64,000 nucleotides of DNA from JBFMAI01 sp040755725 (GCA_040755725.1 JBFMAI010000032.1:132571-196570), one strand, 5' to 3'; counted from the first letter of the stretch, positions 44,344 through 53,054 are shown. Notes: generated by a model not told the origin, from the sequence alone. Made by a program: numbers and translations.

Positions 44344-44880
44344 TCAGCGACCACGAATAACGCGGACGCTCACGGCGTAGGTGGCCGTGTCGCCGGTGCC
44401 GATCGCGGACACGCGAATCTCGATGACATCGCCGCAGAAAAAGCCGTCGCCAGAGATCAGGGGCGGGCCGGCGTACTCGACTTCCGCGGCTTCCTCCCCG
44501 GCCTGAACCACCACGGCCAGCGCGCTGGGCGTGAACGTGGCATCCAAGCTGCCGGGGCTGATCACGCCGACCGGACACTCCAGCACCTCGTTGCGCACGT
44601 TGCCGGAAGGCACATCGACGCTGAAATTGCGCGAGTAACTGGCTAAGTTGTTGGCGTCCCGCGACCAATAGGCGTTGAACGAAGCCGGGTACCGTGTCGA
44701 ATTGGAGAACGCGACGATCACGGTGCCCTGCTGGGGCTTGACGGTGGCGGGGTCAAGGCCGAGCCGGCCGGCCAGGTCGGGGTCGAAGAAGTCCACCAAC
44801 AGACCGCAGCCGCCGGCCGCGATCAGAACCAGCCCGCCGAGGCCCGTCGGCCACGCTAGGCGCTTCGCTTTGCGGAACAT
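44344..44880 (-). CDS. Small lipoprotein of the surface cluster
   Basis: This 178-residue protein starts at ATG 44880 with GGAG upstream and has the lipobox GGLVLIAAGGC. The mature part has FDPDLAGRLGLDPATVKPQQ, VIVAFSNSTRYPASFNAYWS, CPVGVISPGS and a C-terminal FFCGDVIEIRVS. The order (GLL near the lipid anchor, N-x-T strand, CPV, CGD) matches the protein at 43757-44323. It is the first gene of the cluster and 20 bases separate it from the next. Function is unknown. Confidence 0.8.
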   Translation of the reverse strand: MFRKAKRLAWPTGLGGLVLIAAGGCGLLVDFFDPDLAGRLGLDPATVKPQQGTVIVAFSNSTRYPASFNAYWSRDANNLASYSRNFSVDVPSGNVRNEVLECPVGVISPGSLDATFTPSALAVVVQAGEEAAEVEYAGPPLISGDGFFCGDVIEIRVSAIGTGDTATYAVSVRVIRGR

Positions 44881-45121
44881 GAACGGTCTCCGGTCAAGCA
44901 CGCGGCCGCGCGGCCGCCACGACGCTTCCCAGCAACGGGGATGTACCCCGAAAACGGGAATCGAGCAAGTCGTCCGGGGCCGGGCCGCCGGACTCAAACC
45001 AGCAGTATTGTGGGGCGGTCGCCAAGTTCCAGGGTGTCTCGGGCCGCGGCACCTCGTGCTCTGGCCGGCCGAGGGGGATCACTGGTCTCGCTGTCGGGGC
45101 GGCCACCACCCGCCGGGCTCC

Positions 45122-45679
45122 TCAATAGGTAATCACGCTGAACACTGGGTAGTCACCCAAGAGGACGCGCCCGCCGAGGGTGGCCAACTCGATCAGCACC
45201 GCCACGGCCTCGATCTTGGCCCCGGATTCCCGCACCAGGGCGCAGCAGGCCGCCAGCGTGCCGCCGGTGGCCAAAAGGTCATCGACGATCAGCACGCGCT
45301 GCCCGGGTCGGATCGCGTCCACGTGCATTTCGAGGGCGTCGGTGCCGTATTCCAGCGCGTACTCGTGCCGCCGGGTCCGCGCAGGGAGCTTGCCGGGTTT
45401 TCGGACGGGGACGAAGCCCGCGGAGAGCACTTTGGCGACGGCCGTGCCGAAAATGAAGCCGCGGGACTCGGCCCCGACGACGAGGTCGATATGGCTGGCG
45501 CGGAACGGTTGGGCCATTAGTTCAACGGCCATCGCCAGCCCCGAAGGGTCCGCGAGCAGCGGCGTGATGTCCCGAAAGAGGACGCCCGGCTTGGGAAAAT
45601 CGGGGACGGCGCGGATCAGGCGTTTGAGGTCGGCGGCGTCGGACACCGCACGCCACGCCTCCGCTTGTGTTGGGCCCAT
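45122..45679 (-). CDS. apt: Adenine phosphoribosyltransferase
   Basis: This 185-residue protein has APRT length and motifs: DLKRLIRAVPDFPKPGVLFR, GAESRGFIFGTAVA, and the PRPP-binding loop VLIVDDLLATGGT. It salvages adenine to AMP in the cytosol. ATG at 45679 is used; a GTG two codons upstream is possible because the GAGGTG ribosome site is somewhat far. The C-terminus ends with FSVITY. It is divergent from the small membrane protein at 45905. Confidence 0.95.
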   Translation of the reverse strand: MGPTQAEAWRAVSDAADLKRLIRAVPDFPKPGVLFRDITPLLADPSGLAMAVELMAQPFRASHIDLVVGAESRGFIFGTAVAKVLSAGFVPVRKPGKLPARTRRHEYALEYGTDALEMHVDAIRPGQRVLIVDDLLATGGTLAACCALVRESGAKIEAVAVLIELATLGGRVLLGDYPVFSVITY

Positions 45680-45904
45680 CGCCACCCGCACCTCGACCAC
45701 ACGAGCCAACCGTCGTCGCCGAAACCGGTCCCCCGCGCGGCACCCCACGCGGGCCGGGCGGCGGGCCGGTCCGCCGCGGTCCCCATCGTAGTAGGGGGAT
45801 CACACGCCCGCAACGGCCGACGGGCGGATTCGAGGCGCCGCCGGCCATCGGCCGATAGCACAAGAGTGGGCCGCGCCGCACGGCGCGCGAATCGGCGGCA
45901 GGCG

Positions 45905-46159
45905 ATGTCGATGTGGCTCATCATCGTGGCGGCGACGGCGGGGGGCGGGGCGCTGCTGCTGTGGCACCAAGCCAGCCGTACCAAGCACTCCAGCGAAGAG
46001 ATGCTGAGCAAGTACGCGGAGATGCTCGCCGCCGCCCGCCAGGAGAAGCAGAAGAAGTTGCTCGAAGAAGAAGAGGAGGCCCGGAAGGCGGAACAGAAGC
46101 AGCAGCAGGCGGAGGCGACCGCCCGCGCGCGGGCCACGCCCAAACGGGAGACGGACTAG
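45905..46159 (+). CDS. Small membrane-anchored coiled-coil protein
   Basis: This 84-residue protein has an N-terminal membrane helix (MWLIIVAATAGGGALLLW). A long charged helix rich in Glu, Lys and Gln follows (EKQKKLLEEEEEARKAEQKQ). It starts at ATG 45905 or 45911; the ribosome site is weak. The function is unknown; the form fits a scaffold or peptide partner at the membrane. Confidence 0.6.
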   Translation: MSMWLIIVAATAGGGALLLWHQASRTKHSSEEMLSKYAEMLAAARQEKQKKLLEEEEEARKAEQKQQQAEATARARATPKRETD

Positions 46160-46483
46160 CCCGGGGCCACACAGCAAGCCGGATCGTTGACTTCGGCGGC
46201 GCGCCCAATCCCTCCGCGCAGCCGGCTCGCCGTAGCGCGCACACGGGAGGGCAAGGCTCTTGCCGGGCCGCGGCTCGCCCTCCCCACCAGGGTCCTCGTC
46301 CCGGAATACCCGCCGGCCCTCGGGGGCACGCCGCCAACGGCGCCGGCGACCGCCGCTCCGCGCGGTCCCTCCCGCCTCCGGCCCGGCGCGAAGCGCATGC
46401 GGGCGTGGGTGTCGAGTAGCGCTTTGCCGCGGGGTTGCGCTTCCGTAAGATAGAGGGTCCGTAACGTTGAGGAGTCCGGCCCC
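46160..46483. other. Intergenic region with repeat A
   Basis: This 324-base gap lies before gatE. It holds family A copy at 46244-46285. GAGGAG about 10 bases before the gatE ATG is the only other signal seen. Confidence 0.5.
46244..46285 (+). repeat. Dispersed GC palindrome, family A copy
   Basis: CGGGAGGGCAAGGCTCTTGC followed by GCCGCGGCTCGCCCTCCC; this is a short intergenic copy. Confidence 0.7.
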
Positions 46484-48457
46484 ATGCCGCTTTCGTTCAA
46501 GCCGTTCGAGGAGATGACCCCGGAGGACTACGCCAACATCGGCCTGAAGGTCGGTCTGGAGGTGCATCAGCAACTGCTGACCCGACGGAAGCTGTTCTGC
46601 CGCTGCCCGGCGGGGTGCTACAGCGACGACTACGACGCGGAGATTCTGCGGCACATGCGGCCCACGCTGTCCGAGCTGGGGGAGTACGACGGCACGGCCC
46701 TGATGGAGAAGAAGACCAGGAAGAACGTTTATTACCGCATCCGCAGCGAGAGCGTCTGCACGTACGAGTTCGACGACACACCCCCGTTCTTCATCGACGA
46801 TGAGGCGCTCGACATCGCGCTCGAGATCAGTCTGCTGCTGCGGCTGAACATCGTCGGCGAGCTGCACATCGCGCGCAAGCAGTACCTCGACGGCTCGATC
46901 CCCACCGGCTTCCAGCGGACCGGCATCATCGGCGTAGACGGCTGGATTCCGTTCAAGGACCGCAAGGTTCGCATTCGGCAGCTGTCCATCGAAGAGGACG
47001 CCTGTCGGGAAGTCTCCGACATCGGCCACGATCGCGTCTACCTGACCGATCGCTTGGGCATGCCGCTCATCGAAACCGTGACCGAGCCGGACATGCGCAC
47101 ACCGCAGGAGGCCGCCGAGGTCGGCCAGATTCTCCGCTGGCTGTGCCGCAGTACGGGCCACGTCCGCACGGGCTACGGGGCCGGCCGCCAGGACGTCAAT
47201 GTCTCCGTCACCGGCGGCACGCGCGTCGAGGTCAAGGGCACGCCGCAAATCTGGCGCAATCCGCGCCTGATCTACAACGAAGCCCGCCGGCAGTGCAGCC
47301 TGTTGTACATCCGCGAGGAATTGCGGCGGCGGGGCGTGACGCCGGACACGTTCCAGTGGCAGGCCGACGACGTGACGCGGATTGTTTCGCAGACCACGTA
47401 CGAGCCGATTCGGGCGGCGCTGGCGGCGGGGGACGTGGTGCGGTGCGTGCTGCTGAAGGGCTTCGGGGCCCTACTGCGCGAACCGACCCAGGAGCACACG
47501 ACGTTCGCCAAGGAGTTCTCGGACCGCGTGCGGGTCGTCGCGTGCCTCACCAAGCTGCCCAACATGGCCCACTCCGACGCCGCTTCGGAGTCCCTTTCGG
47601 GCCGTGAGTGGAAAGACCTGCGCCGCAAGATGCGGGCGCAGCCGGGCGACGTGCTGATCCTGGTCTGGGGACCGGAGCGGGACGCCGTCACCGCGTGCGA
47701 AGAGGTGGCGCTGCGGGCCAAGGAGGCCACGATCGGCGTGCCGAACGACACCCGGCAGGCGCTGAAGGACGGGACCAACGGCTTCGAACGCGTGCTCCCC
47801 GGCCCCGACCGCATGTACCCCGACACCGACCTGCCGCCGCTGGCCATCACGCAGGACCGCCTGGAGCGCATCCAGGCGCGGCTGCCGGAACTCGTCTGGG
47901 AGCGCGAGGCCCGCTACCGCAGGCTGCGCCTGCCCCCGGACGTGGTCCTGCCGCTGTGCATTTCGCCGCGCAACACGCTGTACGACCGCCTGGTCGGCGA
48001 GCTCAAGCTCGACGCGACGTTCGCGGCGGTCGTGCTCGTGCAGCAGTTCAAGGCTTGGCGACGGGCTGGCAAACCGGTTGATCGCCTGCCGGACGAAGAG
48101 CTGTTCGAGGTGTTCCGGCTGCACGCGGCCGGAAAGCTGACGCGGGAGGGCGTGCTGGCGGCGCTCGAGCACTTGCTGGATTTGCCGCCGACGGGGCGCG
48201 GCGGGACGGCCCGCGTCGCCCACGTCGTGGCCGAGTACAAGCTCACGCCGTTGTCGCCGGCCCAGCTTGAGCAGGCCCTCGAAAAGGCGCTGGCGGGGTT
48301 GGAGGACGCGCGCTTCCGGACGGCGGCGCAGAAGTGCCGCTTCCTGTGTGGTCAGCTCCAGCGGCAATTCGCCGGACGAATCGACGGCCGCAAACTGGCC
48401 GAAGTGGTCCACGCGCGTTTGCGGGTACCGCTGGCTTCGCGCGTCGCCGCGCGCTAG
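46484..48457 (+). CDS. gatE: GatE-type Glu-tRNA(Gln) amidotransferase subunit
   Basis: This 657-residue protein is longer than bacterial GatB (~480) and matches the archaeal-type GatE. The catalytic kinase/GatB-like core starts GLKVGLEVHQQLLTRRKLFC with CRCPAG cysteines, then HIARKQYLDGSIPTGFQRT, IEEDACREVSD, YLTDRLGMPLIETVTEPDM, GAGRQDVNVSV and VEVKGTPQIW. The middle part (about 310-420; FSDRVRVVACLTKLPNMAHS) fits the GAD insertion domain that GatE shares with bacterial AspRS. The C-terminal helical tail/YqeY-like domain contains LVGELKLDATFAAVVLVQQF and AEYKLTPLSPAQLEQALEKA. In archaea GatE works with GatD to convert Glu-tRNA(Gln) to Gln-tRNA(Gln). No gatD is visible here. Confidence 0.88.
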   Translation: MPLSFKPFEEMTPEDYANIGLKVGLEVHQQLLTRRKLFCRCPAGCYSDDYDAEILRHMRPTLSELGEYDGTALMEKKTRKNVYYRIRSESVCTYEFDDTPPFFIDDEALDIALEISLLLRLNIVGELHIARKQYLDGSIPTGFQRTGIIGVDGWIPFKDRKVRIRQLSIEEDACREVSDIGHDRVYLTDRLGMPLIETVTEPDMRTPQEAAEVGQILRWLCRSTGHVRTGYGAGRQDVNVSVTGGTRVEVKGTPQIWRNPRLIYNEARRQCSLLYIREELRRRGVTPDTFQWQADDVTRIVSQTTYEPIRAALAAGDVVRCVLLKGFGALLREPTQEHTTFAKEFSDRVRVVACLTKLPNMAHSDAASESLSGREWKDLRRKMRAQPGDVLILVWGPERDAVTACEEVALRAKEATIGVPNDTRQALKDGTNGFERVLPGPDRMYPDTDLPPLAITQDRLERIQARLPELVWEREARYRRLRLPPDVVLPLCISPRNTLYDRLVGELKLDATFAAVVLVQQFKAWRRAGKPVDRLPDEELFEVFRLHAAGKLTREGVLAALEHLLDLPPTGRGGTARVAHVVAEYKLTPLSPAQLEQALEKALAGLEDARFRTAAQKCRFLCGQLQRQFAGRIDGRKLAEVVHARLRVPLASRVAAR

Positions 48458-48576
48458 ACGAAGGAACCGGCTCGGGAGCGACAGACCATGAGCTGTGTCG
48501 CTGGGCGCACGGACGTTTCGCTGCGGGGAGCTGTGCCCGGGTGGGTCGGCGTGGATTGCTGTGCGCGAACACCCGG

Positions 48577-48657
48577 CGCGGGAGGGCGAGGCTCCTGCCG
48601 AGCTGGGGCGCGCCGGGACGGCCGGGCCGCGGCTCGCCGGGAACCTTGTCCTCTCCG
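48577..48657 (+). repeat. Dispersed GC palindrome, family A, long copy
   Basis: GGGAGGGCGAGGCTCCTGCC begins the copy; GCCGCGGCTCGCCGGGAACC and TTGTCCTCTCC close it. The downstream flank GCGCCGCCGAATCGCGCACG matches copy 2. It abuts the start of the lipoprotein gene at 48692. Confidence 0.8.
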
Positions 48658-48691
48658 CGTGCGCCGCCGAATCGCGCACGCCCATGCCGGC

Positions 48692-49273
48692 ATGCTGGTC
48701 GCGCTCCTGGGGGCCGCGCTGGCCGCAGGGTGCGCCGCGCCGGCCGCGACTACGGCGCCGCGGGCCGAACCTCAGCCGACCGCCACGCCCGAGCCGGTCC
48801 CCTCCGTACAGCCGGCGCCCGCCGAGCCACGGGCTGATGAGCCGGTGTCACGTGAGCCGCCGACCCCGCGCGAACCGGCCCTACCCCTGACCGGCGTGGA
48901 CGCCGGCCCCACCGGAGCTGAGCATCCCGGAGGCACGCCGCCTGGAGGCGAGCCGCCGACAGCCGCCGAACCGGCCCCACCCCCCTACTTGACCGTGCTG
49001 GAACGCTTTGACGCGGGTCAGCCGACGGCGGTCGAGGCGCGTCCCGGACCGGCCAACCGGCTGGTGATTGACACGCGCAACGTGCGCCGCCTGCGGATTG
49101 ACCGGGCGGCGCTGCCACTGCGGAGCGAGCAGGTCATCGTTCTGCGTCTGGATGGGCAGCCGTTTGAGTGGCTCGCCGACTCCGACGTCACCGAGTTTGA
49201 ACGGTCCGTGAATGGGGCCTGGGCCCCCGTCCGTCCGGCCGCGCGCGGCCGCGAGCGCGTGACCAAACCGTGA
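48692..49273 (+). CDS. Proline-rich lipoprotein
   Basis: This 193-residue protein starts at ATG 48692 with a short signal and lipobox (LVALLGAALAAGC). A Pro/Ala/Glu-rich linker (~15-110) spans part of the envelope, and a small C-terminal domain follows (NRLVIDTRNVRRLRIDRAAL, then VIVLRLDGQPFEWLADSDV). The frame is open upstream, but that part is repeat A. The start is therefore uncertain, and the repeat may have replaced the native leader region. The stop overlaps the methyltransferase GTG (GTGA). No function is recognised. Confidence 0.7.
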   Translation: MLVALLGAALAAGCAAPAATTAPRAEPQPTATPEPVPSVQPAPAEPRADEPVSREPPTPREPALPLTGVDAGPTGAEHPGGTPPGGEPPTAAEPAPPPYLTVLERFDAGQPTAVEARPGPANRLVIDTRNVRRLRIDRAALPLRSEQVIVLRLDGQPFEWLADSDVTEFERSVNGAWAPVRPAARGRERVTKP

Positions 49274-49845
49274 GCAGACCCCGCCGCCCTGAACCCTTTG
49301 CCTCGCGGGCGGGACGCAAGCTCGATGCTGCCCTTCAGGCCTTCGGCCTGGATGTGCTGGGGTGGGTCTGCGTGGACCTCGGCAGCCACAAAGGCGGGTT
49401 CGTCGATTGCCTGCTGAAGCACGGCGCCGCCCGGGTCTACGCGGTGGAGCCGGGCTACGGCGTGCTGGATTGGCGTCTGCGCCGCGACCCGCGCGTGGTC
49501 GTCTGCGAACGCACCAACGCCTTGCACTACGTCACGCCCGAGCCCTGCGATCTGGCGACGATCGATGTTGGTTGGACGCCGCAGCGGCTGGTGTTGCCCG
49601 CGGCGCGCCGCTGCCTCAAGGAGGGCACGGGGCGGGTCGTCACGCTCATCAAGCCACAGTATGAGGCCCCGCCGGAGTGCCTGGAGGCCGGCGTCGTGGC
49701 GGCGGCGCACCTGGCGGACGTGCTCGCCCGCTGCCGCGAGGACGTGTCGTCCCTCGGCTGGCACCTCCGCGGCGAAATCGAAAGCCCGCTCGCCGGCCAC
49801 GGGGGCAACGTCGAGTACTTGTGGCTGCTCACGCCACGGGCCTGA
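49270..49845 (+). CDS. FtsJ/RrmJ-like methyltransferase (TlyA-like without S4 domain)
   Basis: This 191-residue protein has a Rossmann methyltransferase core. The SAM motif I is VCVDLGSHKGGFVDCLLKHG, where the usual GxxxGGF is SHKGGF. Motif II is VYAVEPGYGVLDWRLR, then CDLATIDVGWTPQRLVLPAA and VVTLIKPQYEA. The SRAGRKLDAAL start resembles the TlyA rRNA 2'-O-methyltransferase family, whose S4 domain is missing here. The target is likely rRNA, but this is not certain. Start GTG 49270 overlaps the preceding stop. Confidence 0.85.
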   Translation: MSRPRRPEPFASRAGRKLDAALQAFGLDVLGWVCVDLGSHKGGFVDCLLKHGAARVYAVEPGYGVLDWRLRRDPRVVVCERTNALHYVTPEPCDLATIDVGWTPQRLVLPAARRCLKEGTGRVVTLIKPQYEAPPECLEAGVVAAAHLADVLARCREDVSSLGWHLRGEIESPLAGHGGNVEYLWLLTPRA

Positions 49846-49873
49846 ATGGTCGGGGGCGCTTCGGCGGGCCCAT

Positions 49874-49940
49874 GTGGGAAGGGCGAGCTTCCCGGCGAGC
49901 CGCGGCTTAGCAGTCCCGGCGCGCCCGGATCGCCCTCCCG
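49874..49940 (-). repeat. Dispersed GC palindrome, family A copy
   Basis: GGAAGGGCGAGCTTCCCGGC, GCCGCGGCTTAGC and GATCGCCCTCCCGCGCCGCA. It is intergenic between the methyltransferase and heptosyltransferase genes. Confidence 0.65.
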
Positions 49941-50019
49941 CGCCGCACGTTCGCCTACAGTGGTTCAGTGGCACTGGCCACGGTCGCACAGGCCCGCGCC
50001 CATCGGGTAGACTACCGCC

Positions 50020-51192
50020 GTGCTGCGCGACCCCGGTGAAAAAGCGACTCAACGCCTGCTCGTCGTGATCCCAAACTGGGTCGGCGACGTGGTGTTGGCC
50101 ACGCCCGTACTCGCCGCCCTGCGGGCCCACTTCGCCAACGCCCGCATCACCTACCTCCTGCGGCCGTACGTGGCCGACGTGGTGGACGGCGGGGGTTGGC
50201 ACGACGCAGCGGTGACCTGGCCAGCCGGAAGCGGCCTGGGGCGGGAGCTTCGCACGCTGCGACTTACGGCCCGACTACGGGCGGAGCGCTTCGACCTGGG
50301 CCTGCTGCTGACGAACTCGTTTCGCTCGGCTTTTGTGGTCTGGCGCGCGGGAGTGCCGCGACGGGTGGGTTACCGCCGCGAGGCCCGCGGCTGGATGTTG
50401 ACCGACCGCCTGCGGCCTGCCCGGGCGAATGGCGAGTACACCCCGTCGCCCGTGTTGGATTACTACGCCGACCTCGCGGCGCACATCGGCTGCCAAGTCG
50501 ATGACCGACGGCTGCGGCTCGGCGTCACACCGGGGCAGGAGGCCGCGGGTCGGGGCCTGTTGCGCCATTACGGTCTCGACGACGGCCGGCCTTACGCGGT
50601 GGTCAACCCAGGGGCCGCCTACGGGGACGCGAAGTGCTGGCCGCCGGAGCGCTTCGCCCAAGCGTGCGATCGGCTGCGGGACGAACTGGGGCTGCGACCG
50701 GTGCTGATCGGATCGTCGGGCGAGCGGGTGCTGCTGCGCGGCATCGCCGAGCGGGCGGCGGGGCCGGTAGTGTGTTGCGACGAGCCCGGCACGACGCTGG
50801 GGTCGCTCAAGGTCGTCGTCCGCGAGGCCGCTTTGCTGCTGTGCAACGACACCGGCCCGCGGCACTACGGCAACGCCTTCAACGTGCCGACCGTGACCCT
50901 GTTCGGCCCCACGCACCCGGCGTGGACGGACACGGGGTATTCCGGCGAGATCAAACTCCAGGTGCCGGTCGAGTGCGGGCCGTGCCAACTGCGGAGTTGT
51001 CCACTGGACTGGCGCTGCATGACCGGGCTCACCATCGAGCAGGTGATGGAGGCGGCGCGAGAGATTCTCCAGCGCCACAGCAAGGGCCTCCGGCCGGGCG
51101 GCTCGACAGGAGCCTCGCCCTCCCAAAACGCGGTCGTTGGCGCGGCTGCCAACGTGGCCTGCCCCCAGGAATCAAGCAGCAGATGTTTGTGA
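50020..51192 (+). CDS. LPS heptosyltransferase (WaaF-like, GT9)
   Basis: This 390-residue protein has the GT9 fold: LLVVIPNWVGDVVLATPVLA, VVNPGAAYGDAKCWPPERFA, LLLCNDTGPRHYGNAFNVPT and TLFGPTHPAWTDTG. A Cys-rich segment CGPCQLRSCPLDWRC follows. WaaF-like enzymes add heptose to LPS core at the inner membrane. The native end is probably near ILQRHSK; the last ~35 residues begin with repeat A sequence (GLRPGGSTGASPSQ). Start is GTG 50020. The stop overlaps the next gene's start region by 10 bases. Confidence 0.9.
   Translation: MLRDPGEKATQRLLVVIPNWVGDVVLATPVLAALRAHFANARITYLLRPYVADVVDGGGWHDAAVTWPAGSGLGRELRTLRLTARLRAERFDLGLLLTNSFRSAFVVWRAGVPRRVGYRREARGWMLTDRLRPARANGEYTPSPVLDYYADLAAHIGCQVDDRRLRLGVTPGQEAAGRGLLRHYGLDDGRPYAVVNPGAAYGDAKCWPPERFAQACDRLRDELGLRPVLIGSSGERVLLRGIAERAAGPVVCCDEPGTTLGSLKVVVREAALLLCNDTGPRHYGNAFNVPTVTLFGPTHPAWTDTGYSGEIKLQVPVECGPCQLRSCPLDWRCMTGLTIEQVMEAAREILQRHSKGLRPGGSTGASPSQNAVVGAAANVACPQESSSRCL
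51092..51124 (+). repeat. Dispersed GC palindrome, family A, partial copy in a CDS
   Basis: CCGGGCGGCTCGACAGGAGC and CTCGCCCTCCC; this is the right half of the family. It is coding as the tail of the heptosyltransferase. Confidence 0.65.
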
Positions 51193-52121
51193 CGGAGCAC
51201 ATGCGGATCGATCCGGCGTACCGGGAACGGCTGCGCGCGTGCGGGCTGGACACCGTCGCCGGCGTGCTGGCCCTCGTGGACGGCCGCGTCGCCGCCTGGA
51301 GCCGCACGACCGACACGCTGCGCGTGCCCGGGCCGGACGACGGGCCGGGCTTCTATGTGAAGCGCTACCTCTTCCCCACGTGGACCAAGCGCCTGCGCGG
51401 GACCTTGCGCGGGACCTTCTTCGGCCAGCACCGCGGCCGCGCCGAGTACCGGGCGCTGAACGCCCTCCGGTCGGCCGGCGTGCCCGCCGTGCGCGCGGTG
51501 GCGTGGGGCGAGCGCCGGGTCGCCCACTTCCTGACCGCGTGCTTTCTGATCACCGAAGAAGTGCCCGACGCGGAGAACCTGACCAGCTTCGCGCTGAAGG
51601 TCGTCGGCGGCCGACGACGGATGTCGAACGACCAGCGCAGTCGGCTGCTGCTCGCGTTGGCGGAGCATCTGGCCCTCCTGCACGCGACGGGCTGTTCGCA
51701 CGGCAACCTCTTCTGGCGCAACATTCTCGTCCGCGACACGCCGGACGGTCGTCCGGAGCTCTTCTTCCTCGATCCCCAGCCGTTGCGGGCGTGGGAACGC
51801 CTGGCCGCGGGAGTGCCGTGGTGGCTGCGCGAGCTGGCCCAGGTCACGGTGTCGGCCCTGCCGTTTACGACGCGCGCCGAGCGCTTGCGCTTCATCCGCC
51901 GCTACGTCGCGTGCTCCCGCGACAGTGGCTTCGACCCGCCGGGGATCGAGCGCGTCGCGGACGACTGGAAAGCCACCGTCCGCACCGTCGAAACGCTGGC
52001 TGCGGCTTGGCGCCACCACGAAGACCGTCGCATCCACATGACCCGCCTGTTTGACGAGTGGAACCGGCAACTCGCGCGGGAGACGGGTCGGGCGACCTCG
52101 GCGGCGGAGCCCGCCTCGTGA
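51183..52121 (+). CDS. LPS core kinase-like protein (InaA/WaaP family)
   Basis: This 312-residue cytoplasmic protein has the small Kdo/heptose-kinase-like protein kinase fold. FYVKRYLFPTWTKRLRGTLR supplies the ATP lysine, LTACFLITEEVPDAENLTSF is the hinge, and ATGCSHGNLFWRNILV is the catalytic loop (HGNL in place of HRD). FFLDPQPLRAW is the metal-binding Asp segment. WaaP/InaA kinases phosphorylate LPS core sugars. ATG 51183 is used; ATG 51201 is possible. It overlaps the gene before and is coupled to the next by GTGA. Confidence 0.85.
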   Translation: MFVTEHMRIDPAYRERLRACGLDTVAGVLALVDGRVAAWSRTTDTLRVPGPDDGPGFYVKRYLFPTWTKRLRGTLRGTFFGQHRGRAEYRALNALRSAGVPAVRAVAWGERRVAHFLTACFLITEEVPDAENLTSFALKVVGGRRRMSNDQRSRLLLALAEHLALLHATGCSHGNLFWRNILVRDTPDGRPELFFLDPQPLRAWERLAAGVPWWLRELAQVTVSALPFTTRAERLRFIRRYVACSRDSGFDPPGIERVADDWKATVRTVETLAAAWRHHEDRRIHMTRLFDEWNRQLARETGRATSAAEPAS

Positions 52122-52984
52122 GACGGCACGTCTCCTGGTCCCAAGGCGGCGTGGCCCGGCTGAGCGAAGCGGGACTGCCCGACCCCGGCCTTCTGCTGGA
52201 AGCGGTCACCCCGGCCGCCGCCCTTCCGGGATCGTGGGAATCCCTGAGCAAGCCCGGGTTGGGGGGACGGGAACGCTGGCGGTGGTCGCCGCCGGGGTCC
52301 GACCCGGTGGTCTACTACGTCAAACGCTATCGGCGCACCCCGCTGCGCGAGCAGCTCGACCGCGCCTGGCGGCAGGCGGTCCGGCACGGACGGGCGTGGT
52401 GGGAGTTTCGGCAATCAGAGGAACTGACGCGGCAATTCGTGCCGGTGGTGCGGGCGCTGGCGGTCGCGGAAGACATGCGCGGGCTTTTCGAGCACCGCGG
52501 CGCGGTCGTGTTTGAGGGACTGGCGGGCGACGCGTTCGATCGCGTCTGGCCGCGCCTCGTCGCCGCCGGCGCGCCGGTCACGCGGGGACTGGCCCGGCAT
52601 GACGTGATCCACCGACTGGCGCGCTTCGTGTCCGCTTTCCACCAGACCGGCTATTGCCACCGCGACCTGTACTTGTGCCACGTATTCAGCGACCTCGATC
52701 GCGACGGCACCCGGCCGCCCCGTTTCACCCTTATCGACCTGGCGCGGACGCACCGCCCGAAACTGCGGCGGACGCGCTGGCTCATCAAAGACCTGGCCCA
52801 GCTCGACAGCTCTGCCCGGCAGATCGGGGCGTCGCGCGGCGACCGGCTGCGCTTCCTGAAGACGTACCTCAGCCTGGAGACCCGCTCCCCCCGCCTGCGC
52901 TGGTACGCCCGGAAGGTCGTGCGCAAGAGCGACACGATCCTGCGGCGGCTGGCCCGCCACGCGGCGCGGGGCGGCCCGCGGTGA
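52118..52984 (+). CDS. Second LPS core kinase-like protein (InaA/WaaP family)
   Basis: This 288-residue protein has the same fold as its upstream neighbour: VYYVKRYRRTPLREQLDRAW (Lys), FHQTGYCHRDLYLCHVF (His-Arg-Asp catalytic loop), and RFTLIDLARTHRPKLRRTRW (Asp). It is a canonical HRD type, whereas its neighbour has HGN. The two probably act on different core positions. Start GTG 52118 overlaps the previous stop. Confidence 0.87.
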   Translation: MRRHVSWSQGGVARLSEAGLPDPGLLLEAVTPAAALPGSWESLSKPGLGGRERWRWSPPGSDPVVYYVKRYRRTPLREQLDRAWRQAVRHGRAWWEFRQSEELTRQFVPVVRALAVAEDMRGLFEHRGAVVFEGLAGDAFDRVWPRLVAAGAPVTRGLARHDVIHRLARFVSAFHQTGYCHRDLYLCHVFSDLDRDGTRPPRFTLIDLARTHRPKLRRTRWLIKDLAQLDSSARQIGASRGDRLRFLKTYLSLETRSPRLRWYARKVVRKSDTILRRLARHAARGGPR

Positions 52985-53054
52985 CGGGGCCCAACCGCAC
53001 GCCCGCCGCCGCGGCGTGCTGCCCCGCCGGCCGCCGGGCGGGTAACATCGCGGC

